A stretch of 64,000 bases of DNA. Origin: Patagioenas fasciata. Taxonomy: Eukaryota > Chordata > Aves > Columbiformes > Columbidae. Both the position numbers and the translations under genes were made by a program. Positions 51,668-64,000 of this stretch are shown piece after piece. Numbering within the stretch: position 1 is the stretch's first letter; every line of letters starts with the position of its first letter. The notes beneath the pieces were generated by a model. The model was not told where the DNA came from. It ran no database searches and was given only the letters and a program-made list of their open reading frames with translations. The DNA is taken from assembly GCF_037038585.1 (NCBI RefSeq), contig NC_092521.1:71414898-71478897 (forward strand). The letters run 5' to 3'.

Positions 51668-53816
51668 CTCCAGAGGACCAAGGAGTAAACCAATGACCCT
51701 GAGGATGAAGAATCAAACATGTAACCGCAGAGAAACAATGTAAAGAGAAATACAGAAGAGCAAAGGGGAGTCAGTAGGAGAGAGGACAGAGAGCAGGAGA
51801 GGTGAAGGCCTGGAGTGCCACTAATAAAAAAACAATAAAAGAAAGTAGTAATGCTTAAACTATCACCCACAGAGAGCTAAACTTGAAAATTAGGAAGCAT
51901 GGAAAGACCACGTGAGAAAATGAATCATTTATGTAAAACAAAGGGAGAGAAATCATCCCTTCAGGGTAGGTCCTCTTCTTTCTGAACACACTATTCCTGA
52001 ATGTCTTGGAGGCTCCCACACCCTTGGATCCAGGTTTTAGTCAATGCTTGAGATTCATTATGAACATATAGATAAACTAGAGCAACATCTAAGTAACTCA
52101 GTGAGATTTAAAAGAAGGAAGTTTTTACACATATAGATGAGAGAAGGGACCTTCCAGTCTACATCATACTCCACTGTGGGAGCCTAACAGGTCTAAACTG
52201 ATACCTCAACCATATCTACAAAACTTCTCTTTATTCTGTTTGGCTTCAAGCAAACCATGTGTCACAGATAAACCATTAGCCAGAGTTTCCCCTTCACAAA
52301 GTTCTAAATTAATAGCCCCTTGCTCTTGTAGACCCACCCACATGCACGTGGAACTAGGACATTTGTCACATTATCTGTACACACTATGGCAAACAAATGC
52401 CAATGATTTATGCTAAAGGGAGATGCTAAAACGCAGCAAGTGTTTATACAGTTAAGTGCAAAAGGAAACCTTAGTTTTGATCTGCTGGATCCTGGGGGTC
52501 ACAGCTATGGAAGCTGGTACTCTCTGTACGTTGCACTGCGTTATGCTAAGATCTTAAAAACTGATGCTGCCAAAACTTCCTTTCACTATTTCCATTTCAA
52601 ACTTACTTAGTGTATTAAGGCCTCACTTACTCACCATCAGCAAGTGGAAGAAGGACATAGAAGCTGATATGGGCTGAAAGTAGGGTGCAGCTGGCTGACA
52701 GAAAGGGCTGGTACATTTTTCCCTTAGTTTTACACCTCTGTGCTCACTACTGTTTTTCCAACTCTGTACTACAGAAACCCGCTTCAGTTGTCTTCTACTG
52801 CTGCTGAGGAAAAAAGGACATAAACAATAAAAAAGCCCAACAGCAGGAGAGTACAACAGCAAGTTCTACTTAAATTACTAAGTAAAAATTACAATGGGAC
52901 ATGACAACCCAGAGTCAACAAGGAATCACTTCACTGCACAGAAAGCAGCAGCAACAACCCCAAGATGCTTGGATGGCTCAAGCATTCCAATGATTAAAAA
53001 TCCCCAGGCTTTATAAATTAGTTGTCTCTGGAGAGATAAAGAAAATGCAGGAGGTGTCCACTGCAAAAAAAAAATCTTTTTTAGAACTTGCTTTCACGGT
53101 CATGCTGGAGCTGGAGAAATTATTGCCAGGCCAATGCCTCAAAAAGCATTGGCTGCCCTCTTAGGAGCTGAAAACTAAGAACAAACCAGAGCAGCAAGGC
53201 GTCTTTGAATCCACTTATCACTTGAATGTCCATCACAGCTTTTCTTTTCATTTCCAAATTACTTCTCTCACATGTATCCTTTCTGATTTTGCAAGCTCAA
53301 ATACAGAATTCCCTTTACAGTTACATTTTACCTACTGATTACTTTGGACACATGGAGACAGGCTGCTGTTGGAAACAACATTGTGTGGGTCCACAGATAC
53401 AGTGCAGATCTAGAACGAATTGCTCACGCAGCTTGGTCTTCCGTCCTTCCTTGAAATAAAAAGCAACACTAGAAAGGCATATTCGAAAGTTACAGCCTTG
53501 CCAACATATTAACAAAATAAAGATCCTCTGCCTCTTCAGCCTATTCATTCCTGCTATGGAACAGGCACAGTAGCGTACTTCCCTGCAATGATTTATTTAT
53601 ACAGGTCCTCTCCACTTGAATGCAAAAAGCACTAATATGCTCTTCAGCTCTGAAGTGCAGGAAACAGCACTTTGAGTTGATAACTTCAAAGAAGGGCACT
53701 TCTGCATGTCCAAAAATTGCTGTGACTGCTCTCCTGTAAAAGTCAAAGAGTTACAGAAGGGAAAAGGATGTGTGACAAGGTCAAATATTACAGTACCGTA
53801 CTACAGCAAGTGGTGA

Positions 53817-53872
53817 TGGAAAAGACTTAAGAGGTCATCTTGTTCATCCCCCTGCTAATGCAAAATTGTTCT
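53817..53872 (-). mobile_element. Old CR1 3' fragment (weak)
   Basis: The plus strand reads tggaaaagacttaagaggtc, atcttgttcatccccctgct, then aatgc. This resembles the reverse complement of a diverged CR1 3' end (gaagggacctcaggaggtcatctagtccaacccc type). It is short and without a tail, so the assignment is tentative. Confidence 0.5.
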
Positions 53873-55289
53873 CTAGAGAGTAATACAGTAGGAAAGTAGT
53901 TATACTAAAATATAGGTTACATAATTCAAGAGAATGGGGCCAGGGAAAAGTGCTAGGAAAGAAAGCAATATAGAAGAATTTACAGCTTTCTTTAGATTAC
54001 TGTAACCAATCTGAGGCTAAAAAATAATCATTAAAAAAGAATGCTGAGGCCAATCCTCAATGTTTGTTCAAATTTACAACTAGATCTCCAGCTTGCTCAC
54101 CTATATGCTTGTGCTTGAACAAGCACATTGATGCCTCTTGGATGACAAGTACTTAATAACAACATGCTAGTCGTAATTCGAGTTTTCTGGTTTTACTCCA
54201 TTTGTTTAAAATGGTGCCAACATGCTGTCTTGCACACTCAATCAGTATTAGTAAACAAACAGCAACAAGCAAATTATAGCAACCTATCACCACAAAAAGG
54301 ACAAAATATCAAAATATTCAGGTACACGCCTGCTATCCCTAGAATTATGATGCCTTATCTGTGCTGACAGCTTGGCAAGAGGTAAAACATCCAAGCACAA
54401 AGACATCCCAGCTTTGTGCCAAGAACGTGAATGAGCTCCTGAGCTTCGTGTTCAGATCAAGTTTTACCATTGCATAAGACACACCAAAATATGTCAGAAG
54501 CTATCTCCAAGACTACGTTGTTTCAGTGATCCCAGTCCATCCTCAAGAAGTGCATCAGGATTTACCCAGCCTCTGGACCTCAGAGGATGCAGCTTCTAAG
54601 TTAACTGTGTGTTTGACCCCATGAGAGGTCATTTGAAAATGCAGACAGCAAGTACGGACCATTCATCTGATATCAAGGCAACAGACAAAACAGCAGCAGC
54701 TGATGGTAAAAATCTTAAAATCTGCTTCTCCTCAGACTGCTGCTAGCCATTGCAATGGTGTGTGCATCTTTTTATAACTGGGTCTGCATTGCCTACATGC
54801 ATCTGAGACTTTCCAGTTTCACAATCACGGTGCTTGGGGCAATAGGTCCCAACTCAATCTTGGGGTTTGTTTGACAATTTGTTGTGGCCAATACTAAGGA
54901 TCCATCACAAAATCCTCACATACAGAAACCAGTAGATGTGCCTGTGATACACAATATATATTATTATATTATTTATTTGTATTTCAGCATCACTCAGAAG
55001 CATCAGCCACACAGTCATGAAGACCCATTCTGGAAAGCTTCTAAAGGGGGTACACCCAACTCCAGTAGAGCTTAATCTACAGGACTTCTTTCCCCAAATT
55101 AATTAAAAAACAGAATAAGCAAAGAATTCTAATGGAAATGCCACAGCATCTCCAGGATATTTATTTCAATATTTCACTACATTTACTGATGATCATATTG
55201 ATTTCTAAATCAATTTTTTTAAAACTCAAATTTAATTTTCAGACCTCCCCAGTGTGAAAGCTCTCATAACATCTCCATATAACAGCCTC

Positions 55290-55480
55290 TTCCTTACGTT
55301 AAACAACTTCACTTGTAGCTCATTTTTCCTAAACCTCTGATAGTCTTTCTTCATTCTTGTGTATATCCTCTAATGAACTGAATTCACATCTTCAAATGCC
55401 CAAACCCAGACACAGCAATTCAACTGAGGCTTTACTGGTTTTGAGTAAAGAGGAGAAAGAGCATTTCAACAGACAAAGAC
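55290..55480 (-). mobile_element. Possible ancient CR1/L3-like LINE fragment
   Basis: The order of words on the plus strand (cctctgatagtct, then ccagacacagcaattcaact, then gaggctttactggttttgag, then taaagagg) parallels the reverse complement of the C-terminal part of CR1/L3 ORF2. Intact copies there read ctggacacagtactccagg and gaggtctcaccag. Divergence is high and this may be chance. Confidence 0.35.
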
Positions 55481-55919
55481 TTGGTTTTGCTTTAGTATTA
55501 CAGAGTCACATAGCAAAGAACAATTCCCTAAATATAGTCTCACAGTTCCTCACAGACGTGATCTCAGTCAAAAATATTAGCCTAGTTAACCAGCTTTGTT
55601 CAAACAACCTGATCTGTCTTTTCCATGTGTCTTAATGCCTTTTAGCATTCTTGAAGGATGCTTCTTTAGGATACTTGAAGGATATAGTTAAATTAACAGA
55701 AATCAAGTTAGCAGAAGCTGATTTGCAACAGAAAGGGAATGAAGAAATATCAGACAGAGTGCAGCATAAATACTTTTAGCAGATGTCAAAGTAATTCAGG
55801 TTTGGCAAATTTCCCATCATTCTGAAGTTGCTGGGAGACACGAAAAACACACCATTTTGGCAACTAAAAGGAAAAGAAAACCCCAGGAATAAATGGGAAC
55901 AGAAGCACTGACCTCAAGC

Positions 55920-56230
55920 TAAATCCATGCCAATGCATGAATCTAATCTGGTGTGGACGCCAGGTGAAACACATGGCCAGACCTCATGCAGTAGCTGGGA
56001 GCGGTTCAGAGGTCCCCACCACCTGCCGGACAACTTGCCTCCCAACATTTCCACTGCTGTTGCACCATGTGTCTCACCACCTCCTGCGTCACACCAGCAC
56101 TTGTTGGGTGCAGGCAGCTGGCATGTCACTGCTGCATCTCCCACACTGTGCCTTACAGCAAGAGGAACATGGACAGGCATCCCAGGAACACGGCACGGGC
56201 ACCGTCATAAGTTTAACATGCTAGGAAGGG
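55920..56230. other. GC-richer block of unknown origin
   Basis: Open on both strands, including a 190-codon plus frame (55927-56496). It shows no recognisable domain, exon signals or transposon ends. I treat it as non-coding intronic DNA. Confidence 0.4.
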
Positions 56231-56901
56231 AGGTAACACCACAGAGGAGCCAGAAGTCTCAAGCTTCATGTCTTGCACTCAACAGCCCTTTAAGAGAGCA
56301 CTGCAGTTGCTGTCCTTTACTCCTGTGCAATTTATTTGTCCTTCAATTGCTACTTTATATTACTACTCAGATTGTTGTGAATACAAAGGCTTCTCCAGCA
56401 GCAGGGACACACCTTTGTACTCTCGTAAGGACTTGTACATCAGACTGCAAAGATTTAACAGGGAAAGTACATGGGTACTTCACATCCTTATATAGATGAG
56501 GTCTAAAAGCAGGTTACTGCCCCACTTTCCAAGCACCACGATTAAGATGAGGGGAGGTGCCCAAAGTCACACATATTAAAATCAGGAAATTACTGATGAA
56601 AGATCATGTTCATCAAGTAAGAACTTCACTTTTGGAATTTCTTCATTTTCATAGGTGAAAAATAACCCAGATTTTCCAAGAACAAGATGTGTGATACTGG
56701 TATGCTCAACAACAGTACGGTTGGATATAAAAGTGAGAGAATACAAAGCAACCATCCAAGCAAACATTTCACCTCTGTTAACAAATACAACAAATAAAAT
56801 CTTCTGTGCTAAATTCTTCTCTCAGTTGCATTTGGAAATCGGTGAGTTTGTTTAAGTGCATTAGCTACACAGGACCTCATAGCAGCATGAGAGAAGCTTA
56901 T

Positions 56902-57500
56902 CACAGAATCATAGAATTGTTTGAGTTGGAAGGGACCTTGAAGATCATCGAGTTCCAACCTTCTATTAGATCAGGTTGCTCAAAACCCCATCCAGCCTGG
57001 CCTTAAATGCTGTCAGGGATGGGGCATCCACAACTTCTCTGGGCAACCTATTCCACCCTCACGGTGAAGAATTTTTTCCTTATAGCTCACCTAAATCTAC
57101 CCTCTTTCAGTTTAAAGGCTTTATTCCTTATCCTATCACAACATGTCATTGTAAAAAGTCCCTTTCCAGCTTTCTTGCAGGTCCCCTTTAGGCACTAGAA
57201 TGCTGCTATAAGGTCTCCATAGAGCCTTCTCTTCTCTAGGCTGAACAACCCCACGTTTTTCAGCCTATATTCACAGGAGATGTGCTCCAGACCTCTGATC
57301 ATCTTCGTGGCCTCCTCTGGACTCTCTCCAATGCATCCATGTCTTTTCTGTACTGAGGGCTTCAGAGCTGGACACAGGACTCCATGTGGGGTCTCACCAG
57401 AACAGTGTACAGGAGCAGAATCACCTCCCTTGACCTGCTGGTCACCTTTCTTTTGACGCAGCCAAGGATATGGTTGGGTTTCTGGGCTTCAAGCACACAT
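56902..57500 (-). mobile_element. CR1 LINE 3' fragment (about 600 bp)
   Basis: The plus strand begins cacagaatcatagaattg (reverse complement of the octamer tail), then gttggaagggaccttgaaga. It runs through the C-terminal RT region in reverse. On the minus strand the words HILGCVKRKVTSRSREVILL and LLYTVLVRPHMESCVQL are CR1 ORF2. Several indels break the frame. It is 5'-truncated and in sense orientation to FHOD3. It is more diverged than the copies at 27.2 and 63.7 kb. Confidence 0.95.
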
Positions 57501-58342
57501 ATATACAAAACCACCCACCAATATGGCAAGAAATTTTCCCTTCTGAAAGATAATCTGGCTGATGCCTCCACAAGCAACAGTGCACTGCCCACTGGGGCAT
57601 CAGCTCTTCAACTTTCTCTCCGTCTGCAGAGATGGAGGTGAGACAGATCCTGCAGCACTCCTAGCCTCACTTAGACTGATTTCCCACATAAGTTTTCCCC
57701 CAACCCCTCCACATCGACAGCTTTAATAAGAATCATAATTTAAATGAAAAGTCACTCAAGTTATTGTGTTCCTTTCCATATGGTTCAGGGCAGCTTCCAG
57801 GCAAGTTTGCAATGGCCACAAAATACCACATTTGCAGTTTAACAGCTGAATAACCCAAACAATTCGTTTTAGTACCAGCAAACCTCTACATCTGCATTGT
57901 TAAGAACAGTAACAACAATAAAAAGCTATTTCTGAAGTACCTAAGAAGAGTTTTCCTTTTACCCTCCCCAGGGGAAAGGCTATCCTCACAGCATTTTCTA
58001 CATACCACCTACCACCCATTTATATTTTCAAACATTCCTCAAGTGCAATTTCTGTTTACCATACCATGCGGCACTTGGCCTGAACTTGTTTAACACATGT
58101 TCACGTTATTTATCCAAACTCATTCATCACAGTTGTAAAACATCTGACAGACGATGGAGGTTTTCCAGTATATATCAGGCCCCTCGCGTAATTCAACCAC
58201 TGATTATTTCCACCTCTAAGTAATTTGACCAAAGCCACACAAAAGGGCTCAGCTATACTAAAACCTTCCACATTGGTTACAAATTCAGTCACCGCCTGCT
58301 AAAAGCTCTAGCTCTACTTACCTAATTAATCAGAATATCAAC

Positions 58343-58475
58343 TACATACACACATACTATATACACAGACACACATATATGCACATTAGTTATATATTAT
58401 ATATTTTTATATATTACATAAGTTTATACATACATACATGTTTATATATATTAGTTATACATACTCTACACATAC
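58343..58475. repeat. TA/CA-rich microsatellite
   Basis: Degenerate acacat, tatata and catacata units over about 130 bp, likely length-variable. Confidence 0.85.
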
Positions 58476-59892
58476 AAATGCAAGAGTTTCTTTTTAGGAG
58501 GATCCATGTGATAAGAAAAGCTCAACTGCCACATGGATTGGAAATTTTATTTTGTAATATAGATACAGCCAGCTGCTATACAAAGCATTTGTCTGTGCAA
58601 AATGTAAGGTCCTTCCACACTGGTGCCTTCCTTTCGCTTGTGTTTATGGAGAACCCAAGACGCATAGTGACCCTCAAGGCCACAGCTCTGGTCTTTCTGG
58701 TCTGCTAACCTAAACTAGGGTTCTATCGGTTTCCTAAAAAAAATCTTACACAGGTTATAAGCAATTGAAAGCCACATTTAACTCTTCAGAAACAAATGAT
58801 TTTGTGTTCCTGCTCTTTCCATTTTACTGTCCTTCCCAGCTACAGCTACCACTTATATCCATTGTCCAAAATGTGTGATACAAACGTGATGATTAAGGCT
58901 CGCTCTAAAGTCCATCAAGAAAATGACAGGCAAGCACTGATACAAAAATTATTCCTGTTGTTCAGTCCTTCCTGATGTGCTACATCAAGTGATTCAACTG
59001 ATACTGCATTATTCACCTACGACGACATGCACTCTGCTCTATACCTTCTATCTGCTGATAATGATAAATACTTTTTCCTGGGAGGCAACTCCATGAAAAC
59101 AGAAATTTACTGTGAAGAAAAAGCCAGTCTTCCTGTACAGAACATTTGTAGACTGTCTGCTAAACCACAAATAATTTCCAGTTTCCTGCTGTAGGCTAAA
59201 AGCTTTCAGCTACGGGCAGCAACGTGTTACCATTTACTGTGGCAGGAATAGGTCATGTTGCAAGAGATTATATAAAAAAAAATGACTCACTTTGTCATGC
59301 GAATGACATGAATACTCAGACTTCCTTATTTGCAACCCTAAGCAACAAGCCAACATCCCTCACACACACGAAGATGTGGAAGTTCTCACCCTGACTGATC
59401 CCTGCTGGTCAGGTCCTCCAAATTCTGTCCTACCTCACAGAACAGCCACTCCTGTCTTAGCTGTGAAACTAAGTGGTGCCGTGCTAAATCTTAAGGTCAT
59501 GAAATTGCAGATCCTATTTCAGCTGCAACATTACACAATCTTAGCCACTATTCATAATCGCATAAAAATGCAACCATTCCTGAACAACAGAGCTGATTTG
59601 GCAAAATGCACAAGGAGTAGTTGGCACCATGAACATCAGTCGCTCAGGTTTCACCCTTCATAAGTGCTCGTGGATTTGTGTGGCCCTCATGATTTCATCA
59701 GGAAATACCACGACAGATTCAATATGACTTATATGTAAATGGATTTGTGACAACAGTGTGCATAAAGGTATCATTTCTTTTCCTCAGCCAACACAGAATT
59801 TTCCTGTTTCTTATCAGCTCAGCTAAACCAAAACTAAGGATATATTTTGGATATAAATTAAAACAATCAACCTGTTCTGAAGTCTTTATTCT

Positions 59893-59998
59893 TTGAGGTG
59901 TTCAATACCTGACTGGACGTGCTCTGGCTGAGTCTGCTTGGGGCAAGGGATTTGGACAAGACCATCTTCAGCAGTGCAGTCCAATGATCGTGTGAATA
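59893..59998 (+). mobile_element. Diverged CR1 3' fragment
   Basis: The words ttgaggtgttcaatacctg, actggacgtgctctggct, gggatttggacaagaccatc and ccaatgatcgtgtga follow the order of a CR1 3' end (gaggtgttcaagaccaggctggac ... ggttggactagatgatctt). The tail octamers are lost. Plus strand. Confidence 0.65.
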
Positions 59999-60303
59999 GC
60001 CTTTTCAAACAGTTCTGTATAGTTTTTACTCCAGTTGATGCATGCACATACTGCAGGACACATGCTACACACATTCAGCAACTTAATGCAAATTTTTTTA
60101 ATTCCCAGCCATAGGAAAACAGTAACATAAGATCCACAAATTCCCTTAGTATAAGTATTTTGTGCACTAAATCAATATAGTTTGGAATCAGATGCTGTAA
60201 CTGGAAAGTAAAATCTGTTCTGCTTTCTGTGATTACCAAGCACAAATACAATATGGCCTTTTTACTTCTTGTCTCTTCCAGAAGGAAGATCTTCCATTGT
60301 TCC

Positions 60304-60319
60304 TTTTTTTTTTTTTTTT
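60304..60319. repeat. Homopolymer T16
   Basis: Sixteen T with no retroelement body recognised next to it. Confidence 0.8.
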
Positions 60320-60460
60320 AACCATACTTTGCATTGGTCATTAATCATACTGACACAAGCCTATAACCATGAAACGAGAAGCAAGTGAACAGCTAGGATC
60401 TGCAAGAAAATTAAAAGGATCAGATCCTCCCTTCAGGGTTCCTAGTAGGTTTTCCATATT

Positions 60461-60484
60461 AAACAAACAAACAAACAAACAAAC
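60461..60484. repeat. (AAAC)6 microsatellite
   Basis: Six perfect AAAC units. Confidence 0.95.
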
Positions 60485-63400
60485 ATAGTTCAAAAAGCTT
60501 CATACATGCTATGAGAACTCGAGACCCATTTACTGTCCCTGACAAACCCACAACTCTTTACTGCATGGTTTGACTGTCTCATATGGCATTTTTTTTTTCC
60601 CTTGAAGAACTGTGTAAAACAACATTATGAACTACTTCATCACATTTTCACTTGACAGTACAGGTTGGTTAGCACAGACCTTGGCATAAACAAATAATTC
60701 CCTATCCTTTCCCCCTTCAGGAATCCTATACAAATGTATTTGTTGTCAGACTGAATCTGAAACTAATGCTGGATCACTTCTTTTTTCAAAAGAAAATATT
60801 TAGTTTTGTACAGTTGTAAGTTTACACTGTGTTGACATTACATGGTGGTCAGGAAACACACAGAACAAATAGACGATTTAATGGACTCTCACAAGGACAG
60901 AAGTGTCCTGGAAGAGCGACACCCAGGGAGAAGTTGGGGTGTTAAACTGAGAGTGAAAAATCTCCATTTCTCTTAAGTCAACTGGATCTTTGCCACTGCC
61001 TTTGAGAGTCTTTACCTTCCAAGGGCTAGTATGCATCTGAACCCTTTGGCTCTTTCCACTCCCTACCCTGTCATCATTTCTAAGGTCTATACAGAGCCAC
61101 TGGAAAATTAGGATGATGATGGGGGATGAGTACAGAAGGCAGCTGCAGCAAGAAAACAATAGGGTTCGTATATCTGATTATACTCTGTTGCATTCAGAAA
61201 ACAGAAAAATGTGGTTTCTTAGAAGAAACACAGGAACATATTATTACTACTGTCTACAAAACGAAAACCATGAATAAATAACCAGTTGCTCAAAGTTGCC
61301 TTAGTGGCACTCCCATCTGCAACCAGTACTAATCCCCCATTACAGAGGCTAGACAGTGAAGTTGAAGGCACAAAATACCATAAGAAAAAAAAATCATTTT
61401 ACTATGAACCGAAGACTATTTCTTACTGTATACTTCTATTTTATTGCTCTTGGTTAGGCTTTTTAAGCAAACCAGTGCCCTACAGCCTACTGCCATATGC
61501 TCTATATGAGACAACCCCTGAGGTGCGTACAGAAAACTTCAGCTGGTGCAGGACTTGGCAACTTGCTTGTTAAGTAGCATTTTAATTCATGGGCATATTA
61601 AATCCGTGATGCACAATCTGCTTGGGCAGCCTGCTAGTTTTAAGTTAGTCTAGACCTATAAAGCCCTAAATGTCTTGGGACCTATTTATCCAGGAATCGA
61701 GGGGTTTTTGAAGTTTTCCAATGAAACTAAAGTTATAATAAGAAAACGTCAGTCACTAAGTTGGAAACATTGCATTCAACGTCTCTTGCAGCCAACAAAC
61801 TTAATCTTTAGATACAAGATACGATCCCAATGAGGTTTGCCTAGATAAATTACAGCTGGAGACGCAGGAAGGATATGATATTCAGCCCTAAGATGGTCCC
61901 ATGGGAAGCTGTGGGGCTGCACCATGGCGAGGCAAAGTGGAAAGGAACAAACTACAGGTTCTAAAAGGTTGAGAGATCACGGAGCCCAAGCTCCACTGCA
62001 GGAATCCCAGAGAGCCCAACCCAGAGCCAAAGTGCCAAAAAAATGAGAAATGTGCACTTCAGCCACAAATTTAAGAAAGGAAAATTAATTTGTACTCGAA
62101 GTACCTTTAGTTCAATATCATTTTTCTGCAGAGGTATTAGGATGGTATTTCCTGCGTAATTTCTGAGCTGTGCCACAGAATATTGGGTGTGCTTGTGAAA
62201 TCTCTGTCACTCCTCTCTCCCTGCAATTTCAGGGGTTTGCATGTCTGGAACAATCTTATTTTTTTCCGGTGTTTTATTAGCAGCCCCTTTCTGAGAAATG
62301 CCAGGTGGCACTATGCCCAGAATTGCTTGCCAGCTAATCTCAGAGGATTGGGCATTATGCCATTTGAATTAAAAGAGCTCAACTCTAACTCGCTGATAAC
62401 ATTTAGGAATCAAACCAATAAAACAGAGAAACAAAATGAATACGAATAATCTCTGAATGCACACAGACGATAGCTTTTACTGAAAATGTATACGGTTACG
62501 GAAAAATAATTTAAAAAAAAGTAGCAGTGGACCTTTTCTCCAAAACAAAAAGAAGATTCAAGTAAGAAAAATCTATTATGATTTCATCAGTTTCTGAGAA
62601 TAGTAAGAAGAAAAAAAGGAATTTGCACATTTAACTCTAAAGGTAACTTCACAGGGATCCCTGCAACTGGGGCTCAAACTTCAGGCAAGCTGTGCTACGC
62701 CACTCACCCCTCAGAGTCAGAGAAGAAGGAAGGAGGAAAGAATTTGCATCTGAAGGGAACAGTGGAGTTTTCCCCTCAGTCCTTTAGTTCTGGCACTCTG
62801 AAATGTCCCTCCTAAATTAAAGAGCACATTTAATTTACGAAGACAAATCAAATCATAAATAGTCAGTTAAAAAGTCTGCATAATCCTCTCTAACATTGTT
62901 CACATCAACAATAAAACATGGAATACTTCAGCATGTGCACGTAGACGAGCAGGCAAGAAGACAGAACAACGATTCTATAAATTATAAACTGTTTTTGTAC
63001 CATAAGATTTTAGGTTTTATAGGCTAGAAATTCCCACGTACAACATAGCTTACAGGAGGGGTATGGGAAGGAAAAACACAAGGCTAATAAGGATATGACT
63101 ATTAGGAAATAAAGCAATTCAGAACCATTTCCTATAACACAATTGAAGAAAAATATGGGAGGCAACTAGCTTTCCCTGACTGCTGTCTTTATAAAGTGTA
63201 TCTGCATTATTTGCATCTTATCCTCTATTCTTTTCGGAGACCATGACTCAGCAGAGGACAGTTATTTGCCATTCCACTTACTCATGCTCACCTTGGAAGG
63301 TCAGCTAGTCTCCCTCTTGGAGTATTTTGTTGTTTAGTTAACAAAGACAACAGCTATTTAAAGCAAACCAGACAGAGAAAACTGTCCTTTTCCTGTGACA

Positions 63401-63654
63401 TAACAACAAGCAGGTATTTTTTTCAGGAACTTTTGTTGAGAAATGACTGAGAGGGGAGCTGGCAGGTCTCTCTTACAAGCACATGCTCTGCAGGGTGAAG
63501 CACTTCAGACTTCAGTCAGAACAAACCCCGACAGTTCAGATATATGGAGGCCTGTAAAAGTCATTTGCTTTTTCAGCCCCATTTGCAAAGCATGGTCCTT
63601 AGCCATAAAGAGGCACATTAGCATCATTCAAACAAAAGGAGACATTTCAGAAAC

Positions 63655-63890
63655 TGAAGCATAGGAGGTTCCATCTGAACGTGAGGAGAAACTTCTTCAG
63701 AGTGAGGGTGCCAGAGCACTGAACAGGCTGCCCAGAGAGTCTGTAGAGTTTCCTTCTCTGAAGACATTCAAAACTCACCTGGACACATTCCTGTGTGATC
63801 TGCTCTGGGTGAACCTGCTTTAGCAGGTGGGTTGGACTAGATGATCTCCAGAGGGCCCTTCCAACCCCAACTGTTCTGTGATTCTGTAAT
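63655..63890 (+). mobile_element. CR1 LINE 3' fragment (about 236 bp)
   Basis: The segment starts within the C-terminal CR1 ORF2 region (aggttccatctgaacgtgag, then gaacaggctgcccagagag). It continues with gaacctgctttagcaggtgg and gttggactagatgatctcca, and ends in ctgttctgtgattctgtaat. It shares its tail subfamily with the copy at 27216-27492. It is 5'-truncated and antisense to FHOD3. Confidence 0.95.
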
Positions 63891-64000
63891 CTTGTATGAG
63901 GTGCTTGCCCTCTCCTCACCTTCACCCTTCTGCCTGCAGAGCCCCTCATGCGTCCTGCTGGCCTGGGGGGCTGTTTGGATCTGCTCACCTTGTGCTTCCA

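Larger units (their letters stand above)
44811..53816. other. Unique intronic DNA with simple repeats
   Basis: No exon or mobile element with clear ends was seen. A T12 run is at 46197-46208. A-rich CAAA/ACAA repeats are at 47740-47808, and (AAAAC)n at 51636-51667. Segment 46380-46850 has moderate complexity and many AT-rich factor-type words. Segment 50700-51230 is richer in GC. Neither holds a recognised gene. Confidence 0.55.
57501..63654. other. Intronic DNA with simple repeats, no gene recognised
   Basis: Apart from the CR1 relic at 59893-59998, the visible structure is a TA/CA-rich microsatellite (58343-58475), a T16 run (60304-60319) and (AAAC)6 (60461-60484). Segment 62180-62450 has moderate complexity and could be conserved, but I cannot show it. 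Confidence 0.55.
44789..64000 (-). other. FHOD3: FHOD3 intron, partial (high-coordinate, 5' side)
   Basis: This is the intron upstream of the 68-bp exon. The preceding exon should end in Cys-Ile plus G at a gt donor. Scanning for the matching reverse-complement pattern found nothing convincing, so the intron seems to exceed 19.2 kb. Its recognised content is CR1 fragments (53.8, 56.9-57.5, 59.9 and 63.7 kb), a possible older LINE piece (55.3 kb) and simple repeats. Confidence 0.7.

Noticed and set aside
52130..52200. CR1-like words (agaagggaccttccagtc)
   Set aside because: Too short, and the flanks do not continue as CR1.
55930..55950. Possible upstream FHOD3 exon end (a Cys-Ile-like reading on the minus strand)
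   Set aside because: The flanking codons do not match FHOD3, and the donor would be gc rather than gt.
55927..56499. 190-codon plus-strand open frame
   Set aside because: No domain or family recognised, and a GC-richer patch makes long frames likely by chance. The opposite strand is also open. No splice or promoter evidence.
60030..60060. Second candidate for the upstream FHOD3 exon (gatgcatgcac)
   Set aside because: The translated pattern does not give the expected residues, and no donor is in place.
63647..63988. 113-codon minus-strand open frame at the window edge
   Set aside because: Antisense shadow of the CR1 fragment at 63655-63890 extended by chance.
1..64000. CRISPR arrays, operons, tRNA or rRNA genes
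   Set aside because: No regularly spaced repeats, no closely packed coding genes and no tRNA or rRNA-like sequence seen. The DNA is vertebrate intron.

Overview
The window is vertebrate, and more precisely avian, nuclear DNA. Evidence: it is AT-rich and almost free of long open frames; it carries at least nine recognisable CR1 (chicken repeat 1) LINE fragments with the typical ATTCTATG/ATTCTGTG-type 3' octamer tails; and it has an ERVL-type solo LTR starting TGTCCTGGTTTTG, a form common in bird genomes. I cannot name the species.

Gene content: I recognise one host gene, FHOD3 (formin homology 2 domain containing 3, an actin-organising formin important in heart muscle), on the minus strand. 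Two consecutive coding exons are visible. One is a 68-bp exon at 44721-44788, encoding ...KLYNSNGRELRRALFSLKQ... The next is a 106-bp exon at 26507-26612, encoding ...[15 protein letters not shown]. Both have canonical AG/GT borders and compatible phases. They encode a continuous 58-codon piece of the N-terminal GBD-FH3 (armadillo-like regulatory) region. The 18.1-kb intron between them is complete. The flanking introns run off both ends of the window: at least 26.5 kb on the low-coordinate (3') side and at least 19.2 kb on the high-coordinate (5') side. I looked for the neighbouring FHOD3 exons in both flanks and did not find them.

Layout. 1-8430: unique intronic DNA with a 59-bp tandem duplication. 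8431-9109: ERVL-type solo LTR with a perfect 5-bp target-site duplication. 9110-25914: mostly unique. 25915-31036: CR1-rich, holding the 106-bp exon, a possible degraded LTR and the largest CR1. That CR1 (about 29.4-31.04 kb) still has a 394-codon frame with the reverse-transcriptase catalytic core intact. 31-44.7 kb: unique DNA with simple repeats, a hAT-like transposon end, a 171-bp inverted-repeat hairpin (40111-40281) and a short CR1. 44.7-64 kb: the 68-bp exon, then an intron with several CR1 relics and simple repeats.

I see no bacterial-type operons, tRNA or rRNA genes, or CRISPR arrays. The features most worth a second look are the intronic hairpin, the two unannotated FHOD3 exons that together form a frame-neutral cassette, the T16 tract directly at a splice acceptor, and the CR1 with intact catalytic aspartates.
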